Shown: one piece after another, positions 36,001-41,755 of the stretch | Layout of the letters: each line of letters starts with the position of its first letter | Position numbering within the stretch: the first letter of the stretch is position 1 | Source of the DNA: Talpa occidentalis | Lineage: Eukaryota; Chordata; Mammalia; Eulipotyphla; Talpidae | Reading direction: 5' to 3' | Length of the DNA: 64,000 nucleotides | Assembly: GCF_014898055.3 (NCBI RefSeq) | Contig: NW_023601322.1 | Span: forward strand, 6,467,312 to 6,531,311 | The notes under the pieces: generated by a model | Seen by the model: the letters and a program-made list of their open reading frames with translations, nothing else | Told to the model about the DNA's origin: nothing | Database searches by the model: none | Made by a program: the position numbers and the translations under genes

Positions 36001-38688
36001 GTGGCTGTGCATTACAAGCTGAAAATCAAAGACCTTTTAAAATTTGTATGAGTATGTGAGTACGTGCGTGCACATCCGCTCAGGAGTGTTTGATCCATAC
36101 ATAGTACAACAGAGATAGTTATATTAAGGTTGATAATGATAATGGTGAGCTTCTGTGGGGTGCTTCTTTCTGTCCAAGAATTATACAGTTTGATTCTTAT
36201 ATTAATTGATAAAATAGCCACTTTTATCACCTGCAGTATAGGGATGAAGAAAGTGAAATTGAGTCATGCATAGGGTCCTACAGCTAGAAAAGAGGTGCTG
36301 GGATCCCATTATTCTAGCACAGCACTATTCAGCCCTCACTGCAGCTCACTGGAGCCCTGGACACACTAGAAAAAAGAGTAAATGTGCAGATGGAGGAGTA
36401 TAAAAGAGAGACTTAGTTAATCTACGTGCTACACACAACGGCAATCGTGGTAAAATAGCTCCATTTTTAGTTTGTTATTGCTGTTTTCACCAGCAGATTT
36501 TAGTTGTACTCATTTTCCAGATCAGGAAAATAAAACCCCAAAATGTTTTAGTCAGACTTGCAAGACTGAAAATGATTCACCCAGCATGAGCTTTCCCTTT
36601 CCAGAGCATGCCAGTGTGTCATCTACAGCTCTCTTGCCTCCCTTGTTAATTTCCCATCAAAAGTCAACACCACTGCGTTGAGTGTTGAGAGCAGTTTTCT
36701 CCAAAACTTGTTCTAAAACCCCAAACATGTGGCTCACACCAACATAAGATGCATTTTACAACTTGCTTTGCCATGACTCCCATTCTGTCAAAGCTTCAAA
36801 AACTACTCATTCCTCCCCCTACTATTGCCATTCTTTGATTCCCAGCTCCATGTTTGCAAATTATTTTTAGTGACCTTCTATCATAAAAAACGAATTTAGA
36901 ATTGCATGACTCGATATAAATAGCAAAACGCAGTCAGAGCAGTGTGGTTTACGGCATCTGACAAATACTGAGTTACTCCCGGAAACAGACTTGAACCAAG
37001 TCCTGCAGCCCTGGAGGGAACCAAGGCAGCCTCACCATGGAAGGCGTGAGTGATAGTGAGGCTTGTGCGTCAGCCAGCAGCCAGGAGTTTCTTCTTGGAG
37101 CTTCAAGAATGCCTTCTATTTTCTCCCCCTTTCTCTTCAATCAGATACCTCACATCAGCTTTAAAAACAGTACCTCAATTCTAATATGATGACTTTATTG
37201 AATTTAAGAGCACTTTTTCACTATTTTTAAATGTATGTTTTATATAAAATACTGTCTTATCTATTCATTCTCGTGATCATAGTAACAGTGGTCTGTGTTT
37301 GTTTCAAATCCTAGATACGAAATTCTGAATAGCTACATAAGACTCGAGTTTGAGTAAGAGCAATCTTACATCCACATGCACACATTTTTCTTCAAAATAA
37401 AATGCTATGAAATTCTGGTTCCACAAGATATTAAAAGCATCTGATATAATAGAAATGAATTGTGGACATATCAGTGTTATGATTCAAAGCCAGGCAGTTT
37501 AGGATTTCCAAAATTAATGTGATATAATAGATCACAGGTTCTGAACCAACTTTCTGGTCTGGAAGCTTTCACTTAACCTGCTGTGTGATTCTGGAAAAGC
37601 GACTTAACACCTCTGTGTTTCCGTTTGCCTGTCCTTAGAGGAAATGATAATATATGGGTATCCTAACAACTAAATCAGTGAGTGAGGCTTTTATAAAAAT
37701 GCCTGGTACATACTTTGTAGTCAGTAAATATTAACTCGGAAAATAATAATGCCACATTTGCTTCAAAGGGGAATTTCAAATTAGTTCATTGTGTTTAAAT
37801 TCTATTAACATGGCTCATTGGTTACTAAGATTGACAAATGCACATAGATTGGAAAACGTTCCCTTATTCTACTATGTCCTATTGTCAATATGTTCACAAA
37901 ATAAAATTTTAAATTTCAACTCGATTCTCCTAAAAACAGCTCATTACATTTTTATGTTGTTTTTCTTCTCTAAAACATCACCCTGAAAGATTGTTGTCCT
38001 TAGGACATTCTTCAAGCCCCTTTTAAATCTTTCAACAGCAATACAGCTCCCTGTCTAATAAAGTCTGTTGCTTGATTTTTGAACAAAAACAAGAATCACT
38101 AACATTATTATGAATAATGTTTAAATAATAATATTTATTTACAGACAATATTCTATCCCATATGCCAATTAATATTCTGGTGTGCTTTCTTGGCCAGGGT
38201 TTGTGTTTTTGATCCTAGGGCTGAAACAAAGAAGAAAACAGACTCTGTTTCCAGAGAAGGGTGAAGATTTCCGGGAGAACATATTCCAGTATGACGATGA
38301 AGGAGGTGGCGAGGAAGACACGCAGGCCTTCGACCTGGCCCAGCTGAGGAGGAGCGTGGCCGTGCGGGAGCGCAGGGCCAGGAGAGCCACCTCTGGGGAC
38401 ATGCGGAGCCTCTACAGGCAGTCCCTGCAGGCTGGGCCCGACAGTGCGGTCTTCAGGAGATTCATTCTAGAAAAGCTGCAGGAGGCGAACTCGGATCCCT
38501 GTGCCCCACCCTTTGACTCCCTCCAAACCTATGCTTTCGAGGGAACAGGGTCGTTAGCTGCGTCCCTGAGCTCCCTGGGCTCTGCAGACTCTGATCAGGA
38601 TGAAAATTATGATTACCTGAATGACTTGGGACCTCGCTTTAAAAGATTAGCCTACATGTTTGGTTCTGCCACACGGTCAAATAATTAA
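1..38688 (+). CDS. CDH19: Cadherin-19, 3' part of gene (10 coding segments, 5' end outside window)
   Basis: CDH19 is a type II classical cadherin, a single-pass plasma-membrane protein that mediates calcium-dependent cell adhesion and binds catenins. In other mammals it marks Schwann-cell precursors and related neural-crest lineages. Joined exons are 1-66, 6201-6320, 9120-9284, 9722-9903, 10432-10685, 17612-17733, 24088-24209, 33313-33430, 35579-35830 and 38198-38688. They give 629 residues plus a split first codon, with no internal stop. In order they encode the EC1/EC2 linker, EC2, EC3, EC4, EC5, a transmembrane helix and a catenin-binding tail. Seen directly: calcium motifs (DNAP, SDADD, MDRE, DVNDN, LDRE, NINDH), glycosylation sites, the helix, and a C-terminus ending FGSATRSNN. 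Human CDH19 has 772 residues, so about 140 N-terminal residues are upstream. The identification rests on near-identity to remembered human CDH19 along its whole length, including [15 protein letters not shown] and GPRFKRLA segments. CDH7 or CDH20 are less likely because the tail and EC3 match CDH19 specifically. Confidence 0.96.
468..478 (+). promoter_or_regulatory. Pol III A box of the SINE at 456
   Basis: TGGCGCAGCGG matches the A-box consensus TRGYNNANNNG of tRNA-type internal promoters, 13 bp inside the element. This fits a tRNA-derived head. Confidence 0.7.
522..532 (+). promoter_or_regulatory. Pol III B box of the SINE at 456
   Basis: GGTTCGATCCC is a perfect B-box match (GGTTCGANTCC-type), spaced about 43 bp from the A box as in tRNA genes. 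The matching B box in the copy at 28557 is also intact. Confidence 0.75.
3330..3390 (+). repeat. 20-bp tandem triplicate
   Basis: GTACTTTAAACTTAGAA plus three or four variable bases is repeated three times without gap (3330-3350, 3351-3370, 3371-3390). Confidence 0.9.
3483..3500 (+). repeat. (AT)9 microsatellite
   Basis: Uninterrupted AT dinucleotide run in intron 3. Confidence 0.9.
4930..5215 (-). mobile_element. LINE-1 remnant, minus strand, intron 3
   Basis: It resembles the common mammalian L1 3' segment in reverse (GACCATAATCACAATATTGT, then CCCCAACATTCCCACACCCA, then CTTATTTCACCTCACATCAT). It is diverged, with no intact ORF. Confidence 0.6.
5974..6000. repeat. Perfect inverted repeat, 10-bp arms, 7-nt loop
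   Basis: AATGTAGAAT and ATTCTACATT flank GTTTAAA. It lies 200 bp upstream of CDH19 exon 4 and would form a hairpin in the pre-mRNA. Confidence 0.8.
6201..6320 (+). CDS. CDH19: CDH19 coding exon 4: EC2 first half
   Basis: The 120-nt exon length is typical of type II cadherins. It follows a pyrimidine-rich acceptor (TTTCCTCTTCAG) and ends at a GTATTT donor, both junctions in phase 1. It encodes the EC2 strand [13 protein letters not shown], the segment [18 protein letters not shown], and SVEPTTG. SDADD is the DxD calcium-binding motif of EC2. Human CDH19 is nearly identical here. Confidence 0.95.
6321..9119 (+). other. CDH19: CDH19 intron 4 (2.8 kb)
   Basis: GT-AG intron. Apart from an old L1 3' fragment near 6600-6840, I see no repeat or RNA gene that I can name. 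The 7480-8100 section is slightly less AT-rich but carries no convincing ORF. The acceptor end is unusually poor in pyrimidines. Confidence 0.8.
6600..6840 (+). mobile_element. LINE-1 ORF2 end remnant, plus strand, intron 4
   Basis: TGTTCAACCTCATTAGTCAT followed by GATGCAAATTAAAACCACAA is the hallmark of the distal part of L1 ORF2. Boundaries are uncertain. Confidence 0.7.
9120..9284 (+). CDS. CDH19: CDH19 coding exon 5: EC2 second half and EC2/EC3 linker
   Basis: 165 nt, phase 1 at both ends. It encodes [43 protein letters not shown] and [14 protein letters not shown] carries the calcium-binding glutamate of the DRE motif, and DVNDNKP is the EC2/EC3 linker. The acceptor is weak (ACATTTTTAAAG, purine before AG). 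The donor is a perfect GTAAGT at 9285-9290. The exon must end at A9284; ending one base later would break the frame into exon 6. Confidence 0.95.
9285..9721 (+). other. CDH19: CDH19 intron 5 (437 bp), largely an interspersed element
   Basis: Short GT-AG intron. About 9325-9660 has the look of an inserted element: paired CACTTTTAYAAA-like motifs near its left end and a GC-richer middle containing CATGAGCCCCAAGGGTGGCA. The composition differs from neighbouring introns. The family is not identified and no transposase ORF is present. Confidence 0.75.
9722..9903 (+). CDS. CDH19: CDH19 coding exon 6: EC3 first half
   Basis: 182 nt, entered in phase 1 (A plus GT makes serine) and left in phase 0. 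It encodes [51 protein letters not shown] and [23 protein letters not shown] is the EC3 calcium-binding DxD region. Compared with human CDH19 as remembered, one acidic residue is missing near VEDDSQTF (human EEDD). The acceptor is again weak (TTTTTTTAAAG); the donor is GTATAT. Confidence 0.95.
9904..10431 (+). other. CDH19: CDH19 intron 6 (528 bp)
   Basis: Short AT-rich GT-AG intron. I see nothing else in it: no repeat, ORF or structured RNA. Confidence 0.85.
10432..10685 (+). CDS. CDH19: CDH19 coding exon 7: end of EC3, EC3/EC4 linker, start of EC4
   Basis: 254 nt, the usual length of this type II cadherin exon. Phase 0 at the start and phase 2 at the end (GG plus G makes glycine). It encodes [16 protein letters not shown], the linker [10 protein letters not shown], and the EC4 start [22 protein letters not shown]. 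The linker is the divergent DEPP form normal for EC3/EC4 of classical cadherins. Two cysteines stand out, at 10486-10488 (RNCHV) and 10591-10593 (HPCYM); human CDH19 as remembered has histidine and tyrosine there. Strong acceptor TTTCTTTGCAG, donor GTATGT. Confidence 0.95.
12760..13015 (+). mobile_element. LINE-1 ORF2 remnant, plus strand, intron 7
   Basis: The segment around AAAGCTGGTTCTTTCAAAAC, continuing with TTGATCAATCTCTAGCTAGA, matches the linker between endonuclease and reverse transcriptase regions of L1 ORF2. It is broken by stops. Confidence 0.7.
13805..13915 (+). repeat. L1-like segment, copy A of a pair in intron 7
   Basis: This stretch (GAGTTGGTATTGATATGATT, later AAATGTAACAAATTTATTG) is clearly related to 15000-15110, about 75% identical by eye. 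It is probably part of an old LINE, though the family is not certain. Confidence 0.55.
14530..14815 (+). repeat. Ancient interspersed repeat in intron 7 (family not named)
   Basis: It matches a common mammalian repeat pattern: GGGTTGAATTATTTATCCAA, then CCGGTGTCCTTGTAAGAAGA, then AGATCGGGTGACACTTCTAC. The middle has been replaced or expanded by an 18-bp tandem repeat. A related element is at 62690-62935. Confidence 0.55.
14657..14709 (+). repeat. 18-bp tandem repeat, about three units
   Basis: The unit GAGTGCGTAGAACCTYTA is repeated 2.9 times with one difference between units. It lies within the older interspersed repeat at 14530-14815. It contains CpG, unlike the surrounding DNA. Confidence 0.85.
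15000..15110 (+). repeat. L1-like segment, copy B of a pair in intron 7
   Basis: Partner of 13805-13915: GAGTTGATACTGATATGACT, later AAATGTAATGAATTTGTTG, in the same orientation. Confidence 0.55.
15190..15490 (-). mobile_element. LINE-1 3' remnant, minus strand, intron 7
   Basis: GTACAATGTGATGATATAAT, then CAAGGTAATTAATGCATCTT resembles the reverse-oriented L1 3' UTR seen widely in mammals. Right boundary unclear. Confidence 0.5.
15830..16260 (+). mobile_element. LINE-1 3' remnant, plus strand, intron 7
   Basis: GGAGATCTAATATACAGCAC near 15838, and GTTAACATTAGGAGAAGCTG followed by CTAAAATTATTTCAAAACAT near 16165-16255, are typical of old L1 3' ends. No ORF survives. Confidence 0.5.
17612..17733 (+). 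CDS. CDH19: CDH19 coding exon 8: EC4 middle
   Basis: 122 nt, phase 2 to phase 1. It encodes [37 protein letters not shown] and TEK. LDRE is the EC4 calcium-binding motif, and NLS is an N-glycosylation sequon. The acceptor is CTTGCTGCAG and the donor is a perfect GTAAGT. A longer in-frame open stretch upstream (from 17499) is intronic and not supported as coding. Confidence 0.95.
21240..21990. repeat. GC-richer block in intron 8, possible old LTR or other repeat
   Basis: This block has a composition unlike its AT-rich neighbours (for example CATAAGCCTGCAGGACGTCT and GATGGCCCCCATGTGAGAAA). It has the texture of an ancient retroviral LTR, including AATAAAAG near 21335, but no terminal repeats or coding remnants were established. 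Confidence 0.3.
22385..22500 (-). mobile_element. MIR SINE remnant, minus strand, intron 8
   Basis: The pattern TACATGTATTAATTTAGTCT then CCATTTTACAGAAAGCCAAC corresponds to the reverse complement of the MIR 3' half. It is strongly diverged. Confidence 0.45.
22580..23375 (-). mobile_element. LINE-1 remnant, minus strand, intron 8
   Basis: Two parts resemble common reverse-oriented L1 3' sequence: TGATATACATTTGGGTTTTT near 22659, and TTGAAGTGTAATTATCATGT through TTTGTATATATCGCAAAATA near 23040-23115. It may be one or two insertions. Confidence 0.5.
23721..23992 (+). mobile_element. tRNA-derived SINE, older diverged copy
   Basis: Same family as the copy at 456, but diverged (CTCCCGGTGGCACAGGGGTT head, CCTCTCCTGTC body). 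The tail is ATAAATGAATAAATATTTAAAAA. An approximate target duplication (AACATACCAT at 23711, near-copy at about 23993) flanks it. It ends about 95 bp before CDH19 exon 9. Confidence 0.8.
24088..24209 (+). CDS. CDH19: CDH19 coding exon 9: end of EC4, EC4/EC5 linker
   Basis: 122 nt, entered in phase 1 (T plus AC makes tyrosine) and left in phase 0. It encodes [32 protein letters not shown] and [18 protein letters not shown] is the calcium linker between EC4 and EC5, and [13 protein letters not shown] opens EC5. The acceptor is TCAATTTGCAG and the donor GTAAGA. A SINE copy ends only about 95 bp upstream. Confidence 0.95.
25230..25499 (-). mobile_element. tRNA-derived SINE, minus strand
   Basis: On the minus strand the element reads from GGGCTTCCCTGGTGGTGCAA to a tail of AAATAAATAAATTTTTAAAAG. 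A 10-bp imperfect target duplication (GGTTCATTTT / GCTTCATTTT) flanks it at 25221 and 25501. A 12-bp unit (TGAGGCTGCAG-type) is doubled inside it near 25428-25452. Confidence 0.8.
27020..28540 (+). mobile_element. LINE-1 ORF2 end and 3' UTR remnant, plus strand, intron 9 (interrupted by a SINE)
   Basis: Starts near TTGCTGGAGCAACTGGATAT. After the SINE at 27195-27461 it continues with GGACTTATATCTAGAACAAA, then GCAAATTAAAACCATAATTT, then ACCTGGAAATAACCCAAGTG, then TTAATGGTTGCCAGGGGACA. This is the order found in the distal L1. Frameshifts and stops abolish the ORF. Confidence 0.8.
27195..27461 (-). mobile_element. tRNA-derived SINE inserted into an L1
   Basis: Minus-strand copy with head GGGTCTCCCTGGTGGCGCAA. 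It sits inside an L1 ORF2/3' UTR remnant, whose sequence continues on both sides. The flanks TAAAACTAAAAAAAACTTTT and TAAAACTACAAAACTTTT are an imperfect target duplication. The SINE is therefore younger than the L1. Confidence 0.82.
28557..28889 (+). mobile_element. tRNA-derived SINE, full-length young copy
   Basis: A 14-bp target-site duplication (AAAAACTTATTATA at 28543-28556 and 28890-28903) brackets it. Head, A box, B box and body match the copy at 456 almost base for base. The 3' end is an (AAAC)(AAAT) run, a short ACATGCCTCTAT segment shared with the 456 copy, and a long poly-A. Confidence 0.9.
28985..29215 (+). mobile_element. MIR SINE, plus strand, intron 9
   Basis: It follows the MIR layout: TAGTGGTTAAGCAAGTTTGT, then GCTTGCTGTGTGATCTTAGG, then CACCTGTACTATGGGGATAG, then TTTTGCACATAGTAGATGAC. 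The core is well preserved. Confidence 0.75.
31289..31350 (+). repeat. 31-bp tandem duplication, two copies
   Basis: Copies at 31289-31319 and 31320-31350 (TAGTCTTRTTTGTGTAACTA start) differ at three positions by eye. They abut exactly. Confidence 0.85.
33313..33430 (+). CDS. CDH19: CDH19 coding exon 10: EC5 first half
   Basis: 118 nt, the standard size for this exon in classical cadherins; phase 0 to phase 1. It encodes [33 protein letters not shown] and [18 protein letters not shown] is the EC5 region matching the DxDxxEEHHF signature of type II cadherins. NLS and NSS are possible N-glycosylation sites. The acceptor has a run of twelve T before AG, and the donor is GTATGT. Confidence 0.95.
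34140..34420 (+). mobile_element. CDH19: LINE-1 3' UTR remnant, plus strand, in CDH19 intron 10
   Basis: The stretch AACCAGAGACAC-like, CTATGGGGGG, a G-rich polypurine tract, and GTGGGAATTGTATAAGGAC is clearly related to the reverse complement of the L1 at 54778-55192. It is more diverged than that copy. A-rich sequence follows, as expected of a tail. Confidence 0.65.
34502..34525. repeat. Perfect inverted repeat, 11-bp arms
   Basis: TTTACTTAAGT and ACTTAAGTAAA are separated by only two bases, in AT-rich intron 10 DNA. Confidence 0.8.
35579..35830 (+). CDS. CDH19: CDH19 coding exon 11: end of EC5, membrane-proximal cysteines, most of the transmembrane helix
   Basis: 252 nt, the family-typical length, phase 1 at both ends. 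It encodes [57 protein letters not shown], then the hydrophobic run [14 protein letters not shown]. The membrane-proximal CDC...C cluster is conserved in classical cadherins and normally disulphide-bonded. NRT is an N-glycosylation sequon. The intron falls inside the transmembrane helix, as is usual for these genes. The donor GTGAGT is strong. Confidence 0.95.
36140..36345 (-). mobile_element. MIR SINE remnant, minus strand, intron 11
   Basis: It matches the reverse of MIR: GCCACTTTTATCACCTGCAG, then GGGTCCTACAGCTAGAAAAG, then GGTGCTGGGATCCCATTATT. Confidence 0.55.
37530..37735 (+). mobile_element. MIR SINE, plus strand, intron 11
   Basis: CACAGGTTCTGAACCAACTT, then CCTGCTGTGTGATTCTGGAA, then ATGCCTGGTACATACTTTGT follow the MIR order closely. 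Confidence 0.7.
38198..38688 (+). CDS. CDH19: CDH19 coding exon 12: end of transmembrane helix and catenin-binding tail
   Basis: The 491-nt terminal coding exon completes the split glycine and the helix (FVFLILGL), then the stop-transfer KQRRKQ and the cytoplasmic tail. The juxtamembrane part ([19 protein letters not shown]) corresponds to the p120-catenin region. The distal part ([30 protein letters not shown]) is the beta-catenin-binding region. It ends [19 protein letters not shown], with TAA at 38686-38688. GC content is clearly higher than in the introns. The acceptor is CTTTCTTGGCCAG. The tail matches remembered human CDH19 with only scattered substitutions. Confidence 0.96.
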
Positions 38689-38975
38689 GGGTTGCTGCTT
38701 ATTAACATTTTAAAGTTCTCATGTGTTTGGGGGCCACCTAGTAGTATGTTGGTGAGAGTTGTGTGGTCCAGCTCTCTGGGGCAAAAAGCAGAGATTTCTA
38801 GAGGACTGGTGGTGTCTGATTGCCTTTGAGAGATGCTAATGATCAAGTCTTAAGGGCTGATGCCAGCCAGCTCTAGCACATCACTGAAATATCCAATATC
38901 CCATGGCCTTTTTTTTTTAATACCGTTCTATACACATTGTCAAAAAATAAAAATGTAATGCTTAATGTGAAAAAG
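38689..38975 (+). other. CDH19: CDH19 3' untranslated region (minimal form)
   Basis: Non-coding sequence after the TAA, with no repeat insertion. An AATAAA lies 258 nt after the stop, so cleavage would be expected around 38965-38975. A T-rich stretch at about 38996-39006 could act as the downstream element. A longer form using later signals (ATTAAA near 39040, AATAAA at 39781) cannot be excluded. Confidence 0.6.
38946..38951 (+). terminator. CDH19: Polyadenylation signal AATAAA of CDH19
   Basis: A canonical AATAAA hexamer is the first one after the stop codon, with a T-run about 50 nt downstream. Position and context fit a poly(A) signal. Usage is inferred. Confidence 0.6.
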
Positions 38976-41299
38976 TTGCTGAATGAAATCATCCCTTTTT
39001 TTTGTTTCTGCATTTTCCAAAATCTTACAAAGTAAGAATTAAATGCTTACATGTGTAAAGTTTTTGATACCATACCGAGATGAAACACTCAGCAGAAACA
39101 AACTTGGGATGGTTTGGATGATTACATAAAACTTTTTAAAAAGATCTCATTTTTATGAATAAGTTTCTCTCTGAGACTCCAGGGTTCATTCAAGTTGATA
39201 TTTCAAAATCATTGTCAAGACTGCATATAAAATATTTCATATTTAGATAGACATTTGGGATATGCTAATTAATGATAGAATGTAAATTCTTATTGTTTTT
39301 GATATTGTAGCTTTGTATAAAAAAGGGACATGGAAATATGTTTAGAAGTTTTTCATAAATTATTTTCATATGTAACCACAATGTATTTTTATCATGTCAC
39401 AATACAGTGACAAAATACATGTCAACATTTACTCATTAAATCAAAACTTTATAAAAATGATGAAAAGTGTAAACAATTTAAGTTAATTTTACTGCTACTG
39501 AAATTGAGAGGTAAGTAAAAGGATTACCAGATTCAAAGTTGAATTAATATTTATCCTAAATACTATGTTTAACTGCAGTGACTCTTACCATGCATAGCCT
39601 AAAACATGATAAAATCCTCAAAACCCTGTTTTATTAAGAGCTTAGAATATAACATTCCTCAGTGTCATTTTTTATTATGGAACATAAAATTAGGTTCAAT
39701 AGTTATTTTTATTGTAATAGTATGAAGGAAGTATGCTAAGCTGCTCGAGATAAAGCTTTATGGTAACTAGATAATAAGATAATAAAACACTTTAATTTTA
39801 ATCAAACTTTTAAGGATGATCCTTATTACCCTACTCAAATCAAGGTGAAATGCAAAATTCAGAGTTTGAACAGCAAGAAAGTGAATACAGGATTAGTGTA
39901 TATGTTCATCTTTTATTAGTAGCATGTGGAGGTGAGTAGAACAAATGACCATCTGTGTTTAAATCAACTCTTAAATAATTTTGAGCTAAAGCTAGAGTAG
40001 TTGAATGACTACAGTATTTTTTTTCTCTGTACTTTGAAACAGAAACATTCATTCAATGGATTAGAAGAATCTTTTCATCAATATCAATCACGTGTTACCT
40101 TCTTCGTGACACAGACGTCATCACTTTACAAAAGCCTGACAAAAATCAGACTTGAAAGACAACAGCTCGGAAGTAGATGAGAGGACATAAGCCATGATAA
40201 ATTCTTATATGGTCATATTATTTACTTAGAGACAAATAAGAAAAATAAACAAATTAAACTTTAAAGGGAGTCAAACCTCCAAGTAAAACAGAAATGTGTG
40301 AGTTGAGAGAATATTTATCTTTCTGTCATATTGGCACAAAACTTGAAAGACTTTAGTTAGAGAAAGTTTCATGAATTCCACAAGATTTTTTTTTTCCTGT
40401 ATTAAGAAACAGTGCAATGGAATCTTGGTGGAAGAACTGGAAATTATGATAAGCAGCTTGATGCAATCCATGAAAAGTAGAGTAGAAAAAAAGAAATAGG
40501 GAATGAAAAAAAATGGAGTCTTTTGGGAATTGTCACAGATTCTGTCATGGCTGGAAGTCTTACAAACAACTTGCAAATGTAAATGGATGCCTTATGAAAA
40601 AGCACCTTGCCACAGTATAGCTACATCAACAAGTTTAATGTTTATGTCCAGTACCAGTAGGCAGATGTATTCACATAAACTCCAATTTATCAAATGATAG
40701 GTTGTCAACCTGAAGATACATAGAAATAGAGGTTGCATATCTATTCGTTTTTCTAAAAGTGTCCTTTAAAACTGTAGCAAAAAATACTCTCTGATTTCAG
40801 TACAGAAGTTGCAATTACCTAAAAATTATACTTGATAATATTTCAGTAACTGTTTTGTCTTTTTTCTAATAACATGGGTGTTGTAAGAACACAGCTAAAT
40901 CCTCAGGTAAAAACTTAACATTAAGACCTGATTTCTGTAAATTTAAATAAAGGCTAGATCAACACAAATATTTATGAAAATAGCACTGTTTCGCATTAAT
41001 ACCTGCAGTGCTTAACTACACCCTGAGTTAACTCCCAGGTTTTCTGTGAGTCTTACACAAGGAATGGTTGAAGCAGGCAAATATTTAGCCCTTTACAGGA
41101 ATCAGAACTTGCTGGCAATAATATCTTTCACCCAGCATATGGGCTTGAGTCTCCCAGATCTGAATTTGAATTAGTTGACATTTGTTGAAGAATCTGTGCA
41201 GACTTGGTCCAATTACCTAATCTTTGTGAGTATTCCTTGATAACGTGAAATTATGTCTACTCAACCTATTTCACATGATTGCTGCAAAACACCAGCACT
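38976..41299. other. Intergenic AT-rich DNA downstream of CDH19
   Basis: No gene, RNA or nameable repeat was seen. Additional AATAAA hexamers (39781, 40244) could serve longer CDH19 transcripts. Small ORFs here on both strands lack coding character. Confidence 0.6.
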
Positions 41300-41755
41300 G
41301 ATGGAACCTGGCGGAGGCAAAGGCAAAAGTCAACGTCCTGACTTGATGCATAAGGCCTTAAGTATCCTGCCCTGCTTACTGCTACAGCCCTTCCTTCCAC
41401 TCCCAAACTCACTGACTTAACTCTTTCAAAATTATGATCATGGACTGAAACAGTCTTCCTCCAAACACTTTTCTTGCATGTCCTCACTTCAGCCAGGACT
41501 GTGATCAACTGCAACATCCTCAGAAAATGCATCTTGACTTCATCTCCCCACTATGGCCCTTGCTATAATGGGCTTGTCATTAGATCACTTAGCCACTGGG
41601 TTATTGTGACTAGTTTACTTGTTGCCTCCTTTACCCCCTATTAGAATGTAAACTCCAAGTGGACAAGGAATCGTCTGTCTTGTATGTATGTTACTGTCTA
41701 AAATTGCTTCTACCACATAGTGAGTGAACAGTCATTGTTTCTGAGATGAATGTAA
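41300..41755 (+). mobile_element. LINE-2 3' segment, plus strand
   Basis: The layout matches L2: CAGTCTTCCTCCAAACACTT, then CATCCTCAGAAAATGCATCT, then AGAATGTAAACTCCAAGTGG, then CAAGGAATCGTCTGTCTTGT, then GTGAGTGAACAGTCATTG. It is ancient and carries no ORF. Confidence 0.7.

Larger units (their letters stand above)
35831..38197 (+). other. CDH19: CDH19 intron 11 (2.4 kb)
   Basis: GT-AG intron. It holds two MIR remnants (36140-36345 minus, 37530-37735 plus). Reading through the donor adds only about 14 residues before a TAG at 35872-35874. No other content was recognised. Confidence 0.8.

Noticed and set aside
35653..36012. 119-residue open frame on the minus strand
   Set aside because: It is antisense to CDH19 exon 11 and is a shadow of that exon.
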